Assembly (NCBI GenBank): GCA_902826155.1
Contig: CADEDU010000001.1
Span: 102,119 to 124,424, forward strand
Origin: an uncultured beta proteobacterium
GTDB taxonomy: Bacteria > Pseudomonadota > Gammaproteobacteria > Burkholderiales > SG8-39
Direction: 5' to 3'
Length of the DNA stretch: 22,306 bases
Part shown: positions 7,790 through 15,406 of the stretch, in pieces
How positions within the stretch are numbered: position 1 is the stretch's first letter
How the letters are laid out: each line of letters begins with the position of its first letter
The notes under the pieces: generated by a model
Database searches by the model: none
What the model was told of the DNA's origin: nothing
What the model saw: the letters and a program-made list of their open reading frames with translations, nothing else
Translations under genes and position numbers: made by a program

Positions 7790-8244
7790 CGGAATCCGCG
7801 AGCCGGGAGGATCGTGCCGGCAGGCGCGGTACTACCACAACCGTTGGTGCACGCCGGCCCGATTCATTGCTCCATTCGCTACGACTTCGGCGCGCACGCT
7901 GTGCATCCAGTTCAAGCCTCGCGGTCGGTCACCGACGTGCATCACCACGCCGTCGCGACCGCAACGTGTTCGAGAATGAGAATAGCGAAGCGACCTGTCA
8001 TACACCTGTCGGTGAACAGGCTCGCCGATGTACGCCAGGCGTTGTGACGTGATCGACTTGCGCAACCGCTGCCCGCTGCGTGATCCGCTGAAGGCGTAAT
8101 GACGGCGCACTGGGACTCGATTGCCGGGGGCTCGGCTTATTGGCGCTCGATTTCTTTGCGCCAGCGCAAGTGAAAGTCTGAAAGAGCTCCGATGGCAGCG
8201 CGGGGAGGACGTGCGCGCAGTTGCACAAACAGGCACCGGCAACG

Positions 8245-8286
8245 AAAAGGCCTCTTGCCCGAGACAGCGCCCCCGGCAAGAGGCCT
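8245..8286 (-). terminator. Leftward rho-independent terminator
   Basis: AGGCCTCTTGCC (8248-8259) and its perfect 12-bp complement (8275-8286) flank a 15-base loop. On the minus strand the stem runs into TTTTCGTT, a short but usable T-tract. On the plus strand no T-tract follows, so leftward function is favoured. No leftward gene lies immediately upstream of it. Confidence 0.65.
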
Positions 8287-8615
8287 ACGCAATAGCCGTG
8301 TTAGACGGCGATAGTGTCTTTTTATTGTCCTCAGACACCGCGTTGGATCGGTCTAGATGCGGACCGGATCGGCTCCGCTGTTATTGACGACTTGTTTTGT
8401 TGTAGCCCACTTCTCCCCGCGGCGCGCGCAGTGTAGCCAAATCGTCTCGGAGCCGGACCGGTGTGAAGTTAATGATCGTAAAATGCGCTCGTAAGGTCGG
8501 TGTGTCCCGGTCTACCGGCTTGGCAGGTGAGACGACCCTGGCGTCTTATTGCAATACGTGGGCACGGCAAGCGCGACAGCCTGCTCCGCACAAGAAATCA
8601 TTTCTGAGGATCGAC

Positions 8616-9368
8616 ATGCGTCTCGCATGGCTGGTGTGCATCGTTGTACTGCTCGGTGCCTGCGCGGGCCTCGCTCCGCAAGAAGATCGGTCGGCCCCGG
8701 ATTCCGGCGCACCACAGGTTGCGCGCTTCTCACACAGCGCCCCCGGTGAGGCACCGCCCAAACCCTGGCGAATCTGGACCATGGCGGCGTTCAAGCGGCC
8801 GACCGACTACCTGCTGGTGCACGACGCCGGCCGTACCGTGCTCAAGGCCCGCGCCAACGCCTCGGCTTCGGGGATGATCCACGCGATCAATTTCGATCCG
8901 AAGGAGTTTCCGCGCCTGTCGTGGCGCTGGAAAGTGAACTCGCTGATTCCGCGCGCCGACAACTTCAGGCCGCTGGTCGAGGATTCGCCGGTGCGCATCG
9001 TGGTGGCGTTCGATGGCGACGTGTCGAAGCTCAAGCCGATGGATCGGCTCGCGCATCACAAGTTCCGCATGATCGCCAAGACCGAGCTGCCGTACGCGAT
9101 GCTGATGTACATCTGGGAGAACCGCGCCGCGCCGGGCACGGTGATCGCGAGTGCGCATACCTCGCGCATCAAGATGATCGTCGCCGACAGCGGGTCGGAT
9201 CGGCTGGGCGCCTGGAGCGAGCGCAGCGTCGATCTGTCGGATGATTTTCGGCGCGCGTTCGGCGAGGAGCCGGGGCGTGTGAGCTGGATCGGCGTGATGA
9301 CCGACACCGACAACACCGGTGAAACGGTGCAGGCCTACTACGGCGACATTCGGGTGAGCGCGCAGTAA
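8616..9368 (+). CDS. DUF3047 family lipoprotein
   Basis: A 250-residue protein starting at the ATG at 8616, preceded by TGAGGA five bases away. A longer frame from 8463 exists but would bury the lipoprotein signal. The N-terminus MRLAWLVCIVVLLGAC is a lipobox with C16, so the product should be anchored in the outer or inner membrane facing the periplasm. The body matches the DUF3047 pattern: LPRLSWRWKV-type strand (FPRLSWRWKVNSLIP), then SPVRIVVAFDG, LMYIWENR and a C-terminal WIGVMTDTDNTGE. Function of the family is unknown. It is alone on its strand, and its stop is only 19 bp from that of the convergent lipoprotein gene. Confidence 0.85.
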   Translation: MRLAWLVCIVVLLGACAGLAPQEDRSAPDSGAPQVARFSHSAPGEAPPKPWRIWTMAAFKRPTDYLLVHDAGRTVLKARANASASGMIHAINFDPKEFPRLSWRWKVNSLIPRADNFRPLVEDSPVRIVVAFDGDVSKLKPMDRLAHHKFRMIAKTELPYAMLMYIWENRAAPGTVIASAHTSRIKMIVADSGSDRLGAWSERSVDLSDDFRRAFGEEPGRVSWIGVMTDTDNTGETVQAYYGDIRVSAQ

Positions 9369-9387
9369 AAGTGTCGCGCGCCCGCGA
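9367..9387 (-). terminator. Weak hairpin and T-tract after the leftward lipoprotein gene
   Basis: On the minus strand TCGCG, a GGCG loop and CGCGA are followed three bases later by TTTT, immediately after the lipoprotein stop codon. The 5-bp stem is short, and the site overlaps the stop codon of the convergent DUF3047 gene. It could end the leftward cluster, but the support is modest. Confidence 0.3.
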
Positions 9388-10260
9388 TCACGGCAATGCC
9401 GCCACCGTGCGCTCGGCGCGAATCGAGCGGATGCCTTCGAGCATCGCGATCCAGGCGCTCACCACACCTTCCTGCTGGCGCGCCTCGGTGCTGTCGATCG
9501 ATTGAATACGCGCCTGTTCGCGCAGCAGATGGGAGATCGCGCTGGCCAGCCAGCCTTCCAGGGCGGCGCGCTCGTTGCCTCGATACAGTCGTGCGGCGCT
9601 CTCCACGTCGTCGAGCAATGACTCGAACGGCAGCGAGCCCGCACCTTGTGTGTCCCAAGGCATGCGCACGGCGCGCAGTGCGCCGGTGAGGAAATACTCG
9701 CGCACGCGCCATGCCTGCGGGGTGGGCCCGAGTCGCTCGATCGCCGCGAGCCGATCGCGCGAGGGCGTGCAGTACACCGCTCGTGACGGCAGCACAGCCG
9801 CCGCGAATGGCTCGCCACTCGCCGAGTGGCCCACGCGAATCGAGTCGAGATGCTCGATGAGATGCCGGATCTCCTTGCTGCTGCCGGCACGTGCATTGCG
9901 CAGCACCGCGGCGAGCGCGCTGCCGCGATCGCTGTCGATCGCTTGATCGACAGCATTGGCAAGCACCGTGTCGGCGCGCATCAGCTCGATCAGGCGCTGG
10001 CAGGCGGCAACGTCATTCTGAAACGCCTCTAAGACGACCGCGGGATTCTCGCCCAGCGGACCAGCGACTTGATTACTGGGAGCCGCGGCATCATCGTCCT
10101 GGTCGGCGGCGCGTGCGGCGTGTTCCGGTGGAAAGTTGCCGACCTCGGGCGCTGGCGCGGTCGCGGCCGATGCGGTCGCGCGCGTGGCCGGTCGATCGTC
10201 CGCGCATCCGGCGAGCAGGCACGGTACGACGATCAGCAGGGCAGCCAGGGCGCGTCTCAT
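9388..10260 (-). CDS. Putative lipoprotein, translationally coupled to aidB
   Basis: A 290-residue protein with a clear lipoprotein signal: MRRALAALLIVVPCLLAGC, with the modified cysteine at residue 19. A low-complexity Ala/Pro/Thr linker (about 22-65) follows, then a mostly helical domain rich in Leu, Ala and Arg with three further cysteine or aromatic clusters but no motif I recognise. Its ATG overlaps the TGA of the upstream acyl-CoA dehydrogenase gene (ATGA), so translation is probably coupled and the two are surely one transcript. It is the last gene of the leftward cluster and converges on the DUF3047 gene. The function is unknown, and pairing of a surface lipoprotein with an AidB-type enzyme is unexplained. 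Confidence 0.75.
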   Translation of the reverse strand: MRRALAALLIVVPCLLAGCADDRPATRATASAATAPAPEVGNFPPEHAARAADQDDDAAAPSNQVAGPLGENPAVVLEAFQNDVAACQRLIELMRADTVLANAVDQAIDSDRGSALAAVLRNARAGSSKEIRHLIEHLDSIRVGHSASGEPFAAAVLPSRAVYCTPSRDRLAAIERLGPTPQAWRVREYFLTGALRAVRMPWDTQGAGSLPFESLLDDVESAARLYRGNERAALEGWLASAISHLLREQARIQSIDSTEARQQEGVVSAWIAMLEGIRSIRAERTVAALP

Positions 10261-11900
10261 GCGGCAGACTCCAGTTGCGCGCGTTGCACGATGGCGGCCA
10301 ACGGCGCATCGGCGGGTAACGTACCGAACTGGTAGCCGCTATCGCCGTCGAGCCGCGCGCCGACGTACGCGTTGGCTTGCGGCGCCGGCGCGTACGAGAT
10401 CATCAAGGCCGCCGACAATTCCAGCGCGAGCCGCTCCACGATCAAGCGCGCGCGCACTTCGACCTTCGCGTGTTCTTCGAGCAGCGCGCGGGTCGTCCGA
10501 TGGTGGGTGCTCAGCCGTGCATCGGTGCGTGCCGCCTGCGTGATCTCGTCGCACACGGCGTTGAGAGCGTCGGGCTCCTTCTGCATCGTGCGCAGCACGT
10601 CCAGGCAGATCACGTTGCCGCTGCCCTCCCAGATGCCGTTGAGCGGGGCTTCGCGATACATCCGGGCGAGCGGCGCTTCTTCGACGTAGCCCGCGCCTCC
10701 GAGGCATTCCATCGCTTCGGCAGCGACGGCGGGCAGCCGTTTGCACGACCAGTACTTCGCGAGCGGCGTCATCAGGCGCGCGATTCCGGCTTCATGTGGA
10801 TTGTCGTGCTGTCGATCGAAAGCCCGTGCCAGCCGGAACGCGCACAGCGTCGCCGCTTCGGTTTCGAGCGCGAGGTCCGCCAGCACGTTCTGCATCAAGG
10901 CGTGTTCGTGCAGCTTGCGGCCGAACGCCATTCGATGCGTGCAGTGGTGCAGCGCCTGATTGAGCAGGCCGCGCATCTGACCGGCGTTGGCGATGACGAT
11001 ATCAAACCGCGTCAGATGGGCCATCTCGATGATCGTGGCGATGCCGCGACCGTCTTCGCCGACGCGCCAGGCCGCGGTGTCGTCGTATTCGATCTCGCTC
11101 GAGGCGTTCGAGCGATTGCCGCATTTGTCCTTCAGGCGCTGGATCAGGATCGGATTGCGCGTGCCGTCGGGCAGCGAGCGCGGCACCAGGAAACAGGTCG
11201 GACCGGCTTCGGTGCGTGCCAGCGTGAGGAACGCATCGGACATCGGCGCCGAGCAGAACCACTTGTGGCCGGTCAGCGCGAATTGACCGGCGCCGCTGGG
11301 GCGTGCGCGCGTGGTGACGGTGCGCAGATCGGAGCCGCCTTGCTTCTCGGTCATCGCCATGCCGACGGTCACGGCATCCTTGCGGCCCAGCGGCAGCGCA
11401 CGCGGGTCGTACGCTTCGGCGAGGATCTTCGGCTCCCACTGTTTCGCCAGCGACGGCTCGGTCCGCAGCACGTGCACGGCGGCGAACGTCATCGTCACCG
11501 GACAGGAGGTGCCCTGCTCGTTTTGATTCCAGAGGTAGTTGAGTGCGGCGCGTGCGACGAATCCACCCGCCGACTTGGCCGTCCAGGCGAGCGAGTGCAG
11601 GCCTGCACCGAACGCAGCTTGCATCAGTGAGTGATAAGCCGGGTGGTAATCCACCGAGTCGACGCGATGCCCGAATCGATCGTGCGTGCGCAACTCTGGC
11701 ACGTAGCGGTTGGCCTGATGCGCGTAGAGCTGGAACGTCTCGCTTCCGATTTGCGCGCCGAGCGCCTGTGCGCGCTCGCCGACCCAGGCGGCGCCTTCGC
11801 GGCTTACGGCCGCGCGCAGGATCCGGTCGCCGGTCCAGGGGTTGTGGCCGGCGAGCGCAGGAACCTGGTTGGTGACCTCGTGGGTGACGAACCGAGCCAT
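10257..11900 (-). CDS. aidB: AidB-type acyl-CoA dehydrogenase family flavoprotein
   Basis: A 547-residue FAD protein of the acyl-CoA dehydrogenase fold, closest to E. coli AidB (about 541 residues), which is linked to the alkylation response; relatives are annotated as isovaleryl-CoA dehydrogenase. The ATG at 11900 has GGAG eight bases upstream; a longer frame to 12011 lacks this. Matching landmarks are THEVTNQVPALAGHNPW near the start, CPVTMTFA at 133-140, the signature MTEKQGGSDLR at 183-193, LKDKCGNRSNASSEIEY at 256-272, and NGIWEGSGNVICLDVLR at 421-437 with the expected catalytic-position glutamate. No AlkB or Ada gene is adjacent; instead it sits in a catabolic cluster, so a metabolic role is as likely as DNA repair. 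Confidence 0.9.
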   Translation of the reverse strand: MARFVTHEVTNQVPALAGHNPWTGDRILRAAVSREGAAWVGERAQALGAQIGSETFQLYAHQANRYVPELRTHDRFGHRVDSVDYHPAYHSLMQAAFGAGLHSLAWTAKSAGGFVARAALNYLWNQNEQGTSCPVTMTFAAVHVLRTEPSLAKQWEPKILAEAYDPRALPLGRKDAVTVGMAMTEKQGGSDLRTVTTRARPSGAGQFALTGHKWFCSAPMSDAFLTLARTEAGPTCFLVPRSLPDGTRNPILIQRLKDKCGNRSNASSEIEYDDTAAWRVGEDGRGIATIIEMAHLTRFDIVIANAGQMRGLLNQALHHCTHRMAFGRKLHEHALMQNVLADLALETEAATLCAFRLARAFDRQHDNPHEAGIARLMTPLAKYWSCKRLPAVAAEAMECLGGAGYVEEAPLARMYREAPLNGIWEGSGNVICLDVLRTMQKEPDALNAVCDEITQAARTDARLSTHHRTTRALLEEHAKVEVRARLIVERLALELSAALMISYAPAPQANAYVGARLDGDSGYQFGTLPADAPLAAIVQRAQLESAA

Positions 11901-11944
11901 GCAAGTAACTCCAATCGACGCAACGGAGTGCATCGCAAATCTGG

Positions 11945-11992
11945 CCCCCTCCCTTTCTAGCGACGCAAGTCGCGCGAGAGAGGGAAGGCGGG
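11945..11992. other. Hairpin in the gap between the Bug receptor and aidB genes
   Basis: GCGAC (11960-11964), a GCAA loop and GTCGC (11969-11973) form the tip. Outside it CCCTTTCT (11951-11958) pairs with AGAGAGGG (11977-11984) across a small bulge, using one wobble. The arms are strongly pyrimidine- and purine-biased. There is no T-tract in either direction, so it is a poor terminator; an mRNA-processing or stabilising structure within the leftward cluster is possible. Confidence 0.35.
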
Positions 11993-12007
11993 GGGAGGGA
12001 GAGCGCC

Positions 12008-13036
12008 TCAATCCACCTTAGCGCCCGACTCCGCCACGACTTTCGCCCATTTCGCCACCTCGCGGCGAATGTGCCCGCCGAACTGCTCGATAGTGCCGCC
12101 GACCGGTTCTACCCCGGCTTTCTGGAAGCGGTCTTTGGCCTCCGATGTCGTCAGGAAACGCTGGATCTCGGCGTTCAGTTTCTCGGCGATGTCTCGTGGC
12201 GTGCCTGCCGGCGCGGTCACGCCGAACCAGGCTGTCAACTCGAAATCGGGCACGCCCGACTCGGCCACGGTGGGCACATCGGGGGCGAAGGATGAACGCG
12301 TGGACGTCGTCACCGCGAGCGCACGCAGCTTTCCGGCCTTCACGTGCGGCAAGGCGTTCGGCGCGTTATCGAAGTAGGCGGCGACCTGTCCGGCGATCAG
12401 ATCGGTCAGCGCCGGGGCGCTGCCCTTGTAGGGCACGTGAATCAGATTCGTGCCGGTGATGATCTTGAACATCTCCATCGCCAGATGGGGCGACGAGCCG
12501 CTGCCGGCCGACGCGTAGCTCAGCTGGCCTGGTTTCGCCTTGGCCAGCGCAATGAACTCCTGCACCGTGCTCGCGGGCAATGATGCCGGCACCACCAGCA
12601 TGTTCGGCGTCAACCCCGCCTGGATGATCGGCACGAAATCGCGGGTCACGTCGAGCTTGGCACGTGGATGCATGCTTTGCAGCACCGAGAACGGCAGCGC
12701 GACGATGAGTAGCGTGTAGCCATCCCCAGGCGCCTTGGCTGCGAACTCGGTGCCGACGAGCGAGCCGGCGCCGGGCTTGTTCTCGACGATCGCCGGCTGC
12801 CCCCATGCTTCCTGGAAGCGCTGCGCGAGCATGCGCCCGAGCGTGTCGTTGAACGCACCGGGCGGGAACGGCACGACGATGCGGATCGGCTTGTTGGGAT
12901 AGCTTGCAACGGTCTGCGCGAGAGAAATGTTGGGCAGGGCAATCGTTAGCATAGCCAGCAGCGAGCCGGCACAGGCGATCAGGCGACGAACGCGCGTGCG
13001 AGGGGTGCCATCCGAGAGCGAATTTCGTTCACACAT
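12008..13036 (-). CDS. Bug/TctC-family tripartite tricarboxylate receptor
   Basis: A 342-residue periplasmic receptor of the Bug type. The signal region runs to about residue 40 (RTRVRR, then a hydrophobic core ending NISLAQ). The mature protein begins YPNKPIRIVVPFPPGAFND, followed by PAIVENKPGAGS, SYASAGSGSSPHLAMEMF and the VPYKGSAPAL motif, then PDVPTVAESGVPDFE, all typical. Asn-Asp after PPGAF is where these proteins usually have Gly-Gly and a residue that pairs with a carboxylate. The start codon overlaps the last 8 bp of the upstream enolase-superfamily gene, so the two are in one operon. Receptor beside a catabolic enzyme suggests both handle the same organic acid. No TctAB transporter genes are in view. 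Confidence 0.93.
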   Translation of the reverse strand: MCERNSLSDGTPRTRVRRLIACAGSLLAMLTIALPNISLAQTVASYPNKPIRIVVPFPPGAFNDTLGRMLAQRFQEAWGQPAIVENKPGAGSLVGTEFAAKAPGDGYTLLIVALPFSVLQSMHPRAKLDVTRDFVPIIQAGLTPNMLVVPASLPASTVQEFIALAKAKPGQLSYASAGSGSSPHLAMEMFKIITGTNLIHVPYKGSAPALTDLIAGQVAAYFDNAPNALPHVKAGKLRALAVTTSTRSSFAPDVPTVAESGVPDFELTAWFGVTAPAGTPRDIAEKLNAEIQRFLTTSEAKDRFQKAGVEPVGGTIEQFGGHIRREVAKWAKVVAESGAKVD

Positions 13037-14186
13037 AGCTCGGCCCCTCGATCACCGGATACTTGGCGAGAAACGATTCGTCGACTTCGACGCCGATGCC
13101 CGGCCGATCGATCGGACGCACGCAGCCGTCCTTGCCGATCTCGTAGGGCGCCTGCGTCAGTTGATCGCGGAACAGATTCAGCTTCGACACGTCGGCTTCG
13201 AAGTACCCGCCGTTCTCGATCGCCGCGAGCAGATGGATCGACGCGGCCATGTTCAGGCCGGTCATCGAGGTGTGCGGATGAATCGGGATCTTATGCGCGG
13301 CCGCCATGCCCGCGATGCGCATTGTCTCGGTGATGCCGCCGGTCTTCGACAGGTCGGGCTGCCAGATGGTGACGACGCCGTCGCTCGCCAGATGATTGAA
13401 CTCGAACCGGGTGAAGTGGTTTTCGCCCGCGGCGAGCGGCGTGTGCCCGAACGCGCGTGCTTGCCGGAACCAGGCGTAGTCGTGCGCAGGGAACGGTTCT
13501 TCCAGCCAGCCAACGGCGTTGGCATCGAGCGCGGGCATCACCTTGCGGGCATCGTCGATGGTGTAGCCGGTGTTGGCGTCGGTGAGGATGTCGATCGCAT
13601 CGCCGAATGCGCGGCGCACCGCTTCGACGCGTTCGATGTCGCGTTTGGGCGTGTCGCCCAGTCGCAGCTTGAGTGCTTTGTAGCCGCGCTCGATGAGCGG
13701 CGTGGCCTCGTCGATCAGCGCCGCCGGCGGTTGGTAGCCGAGCGATACGCCGCCCGCATACGCGGGAATCGGCTTCATCGTGCCGCCGAGCAGCTTGTAG
13801 AGCGGCCAGCCGGTGGCTTTGCCGCGGATATCCCATAGCGCGAGATCGATCCCGCTCATCGCCATCGCCGTGCCGGCACCCATGCCATGGCTGGCCAGTT
13901 GCTTGTCGTAGATCGCCTTCCAAACACCGACCACGTCGGCCGCATCGCGACCTTTCACCAAACCGGCGAGCGTGGTGTTGATGTGATGCGCGATCGCACC
14001 GGGTGAGCGCGAATGATGTGCCTCGCCCCAGCCGACCAGTCCGCCCGCGGTGGTCACCTTCACCACTACCGTGTCGCGCTTGACTACACGGCCGACACCG
14101 AGAGTGAGGCTGGCTTCGGGCGGCACCGGAAACGAAGTGGCATAGGCCTGAATCTGCACGATCTTCAGATCAGCATCTTTCGACAT
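13029..14186 (-). CDS. Mandelate racemase/muconate lactonizing enzyme family protein, probable acid-sugar dehydratase
   Basis: A 385-residue enolase-superfamily enzyme. The ATG at 14186 has AGGAG eight bases upstream; a longer frame to 14246 is unlikely. The N-terminal capping domain includes GWGEAHHSRSPGA near 52-63, and the barrel carries ALKLRLG (K173, R175), TDANTGY (metal-type D203), WLEEPFP (E229/E230), AAGENHF (E255), IPIHPHTSM (H303, H305) and YFEADVS (E330). A Lys on the second strand, acidic ligands and a His late in the barrel fit the mandelate-racemase subgroup, which dehydrates or epimerises hydroxy acids. The Lys-x-Arg in place of Lys-x-Lys distinguishes it from the tartrate dehydratase further right. 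It overlaps the Bug receptor gene and follows the dehalogenase by 136 bp. Substrate unknown. Confidence 0.9.
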   Translation of the reverse strand: MSKDADLKIVQIQAYATSFPVPPEASLTLGVGRVVKRDTVVVKVTTAGGLVGWGEAHHSRSPGAIAHHINTTLAGLVKGRDAADVVGVWKAIYDKQLASHGMGAGTAMAMSGIDLALWDIRGKATGWPLYKLLGGTMKPIPAYAGGVSLGYQPPAALIDEATPLIERGYKALKLRLGDTPKRDIERVEAVRRAFGDAIDILTDANTGYTIDDARKVMPALDANAVGWLEEPFPAHDYAWFRQARAFGHTPLAAGENHFTRFEFNHLASDGVVTIWQPDLSKTGGITETMRIAGMAAAHKIPIHPHTSMTGLNMAASIHLLAAIENGGYFEADVSKLNLFRDQLTQAPYEIGKDGCVRPIDRPGIGVEVDESFLAKYPVIEGPSYV

Positions 14187-14322
14187 GGACTGCACTCCTG
14201 GTTGCGTCGGTTGAATCGAAACGAATCGGCCAGGGAGCCTCTGCATGACCTACTTCGGGAATGCAGAGCTCCAAATTCTTCCGGGAGTTACGAGGGGGCG
14301 AGCCCTTTCGTTCAGAGATTCT

Positions 14323-15237
14323 CTAGCCGCGTGCGAACGCATCGAGCGCGCGCTGCGCGATGTCCTCGCCCCATTCCTGCGCGAAGTGGCCGGCCTGCGC
14401 GTGCAGGGTTGGATCGGGGCAGCCACGAATCTGTGTCGCAAGACCGCGCATCACCGGCTCGCCCAGCACCGGATCGGTCATGCCGATCGCCATGAAGGTG
14501 GATCCGCGCCAGGTATCGCGCCACCAGTCGCGCGCGCGGCGCGAGATCGCCGCACCGTCGGCGTCGGGACGATCCGGCACGAGCTGCGGAAAGCGCCGCA
14601 CACCGGCCTTGAACCGCGCGTCGGGGAAGGGCGCATCGTAGGCGGCGGCCTCGGCTTCGCTCACATGCGCACAGCTGCGCCGCAGCAGCCGTCCGGGCGA
14701 CAGATCGGGATTGTTCGCCACCCAGTCGCGCCACGCGATGAAACCCGGGCTGAGCGGTGCATCACCCCCGGCAAGCATGGTGTTCATCACGATCAGTCGC
14801 GCGAACCGCTCGGGCAGATCTGCCGGCAGTGCCAGCCCGAGCAGGCCGCCCCAGTCCTGGCACACCAGCGTAATGCGTCGCAAGTCGAGTCGTTGCAGCA
14901 GCGCCTTGAGCGACGCGTAGTGGGTGCTGAACGTATAGAACGCTTCGTCCGTCGGTTTGTCCGAACGGCCGAAGCCGAAGAAATCCGGCGCCACCACGCG
15001 CGCGCCGCTTTGCAGGAATATCGGGATCATTCGCCGGTACAAGTACGCCCAGGTCGGCTCGCCGTGCAGGCACAGGAACACGTGCTCGGCGTCGCGCGGA
15101 CCTTCGTCGACGTAGTGCATTCGCAGACCGCTGAAGCCGGGCAGATCGTCGATGTAGTGCGGCGCGTAGTCGAATCCGGGCAGGTGAGTGAAGCGATCGT
15201 CGGGGGTGCGCAGCGCCGGGACGGACGGGTTCGACAT
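14323..15237 (-). CDS. Haloalkane dehalogenase-like alpha/beta hydrolase (DhlA type)
   Basis: A 304-residue enzyme whose layout matches the DhlA branch of haloalkane dehalogenases (310 residues), which replace halogen on a carbon by hydroxyl. The ATG at 15237 has GGAG six bases upstream; the longer frame to 15423 is not needed. Visible are LHGEPTWAYLYRR (H58-E60, W63), APDFFGFGRSDKP, VCQDWGGLLGL with nucleophile D128 and the adjacent halide-type W129, W169/W172 in the cap, GMTDPVLGE with the acid D255, and AGHFAQEWGE with the base H284. All three catalytic residues fall a few places from the DhlA numbering. There is no signal peptide. It leads the leftward cluster and diverges from the hydratase gene over 169 bp. 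Natural substrate unknown. Confidence 0.9.
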   Translation of the reverse strand: MSNPSVPALRTPDDRFTHLPGFDYAPHYIDDLPGFSGLRMHYVDEGPRDAEHVFLCLHGEPTWAYLYRRMIPIFLQSGARVVAPDFFGFGRSDKPTDEAFYTFSTHYASLKALLQRLDLRRITLVCQDWGGLLGLALPADLPERFARLIVMNTMLAGGDAPLSPGFIAWRDWVANNPDLSPGRLLRRSCAHVSEAEAAAYDAPFPDARFKAGVRRFPQLVPDRPDADGAAISRRARDWWRDTWRGSTFMAIGMTDPVLGEPVMRGLATQIRGCPDPTLHAQAGHFAQEWGEDIAQRALDAFARG

Positions 15238-15406
15238 GGTGTACTCCAACGATGCAGCGATGATGCGCCAAGCAGGCATCGACGGGCTATGGCGCCCCAC
15301 GAGAGTTGGCGCAGCGGGCCGCAGTGGTAACGTGGACCGAACGTAGACTATCAGCCCGAACGCGATCGGTGAAAGCCGCGCGACCAGCGACCTTTGGCCC
15401 AGCACC

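Larger units (their letters stand above)
7534..8615. other. About 1.1 kb with no convincing gene; contains two leftward terminators
   Basis: No open frame here has a recognisable domain, a good ribosome site or a believable composition. The longest leftward frame is 7832-8242 (136 codons); it ends just before the 7758-7789 terminator, has odd arginine-rich composition and is not called. The stretch contains two strong hairpins followed by T-tracts on the minus strand, which implies leftward transcripts that start inside or to the right of this region. The A- and T-rich interval 8287-8490 is a candidate source. I found no tRNA-like or recognised small-RNA sequence. Confidence 0.5.

Noticed and set aside
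7530..7838. Leftward 102-codon frame upstream of ppx
   Set aside because: It spans a strong leftward terminator and has Arg/Pro/Ser-rich composition without any motif.
7900..7925. GTTCAAGCC resembling a tRNA T-loop
   Set aside because: No matching acceptor stem, anticodon arm or D-loop could be drawn around it.
10377..11630. Long rightward open frame opposite aidB
   Set aside because: Antisense shadow: no recognisable domain and biased composition, while aidB on the other strand has complete motifs.
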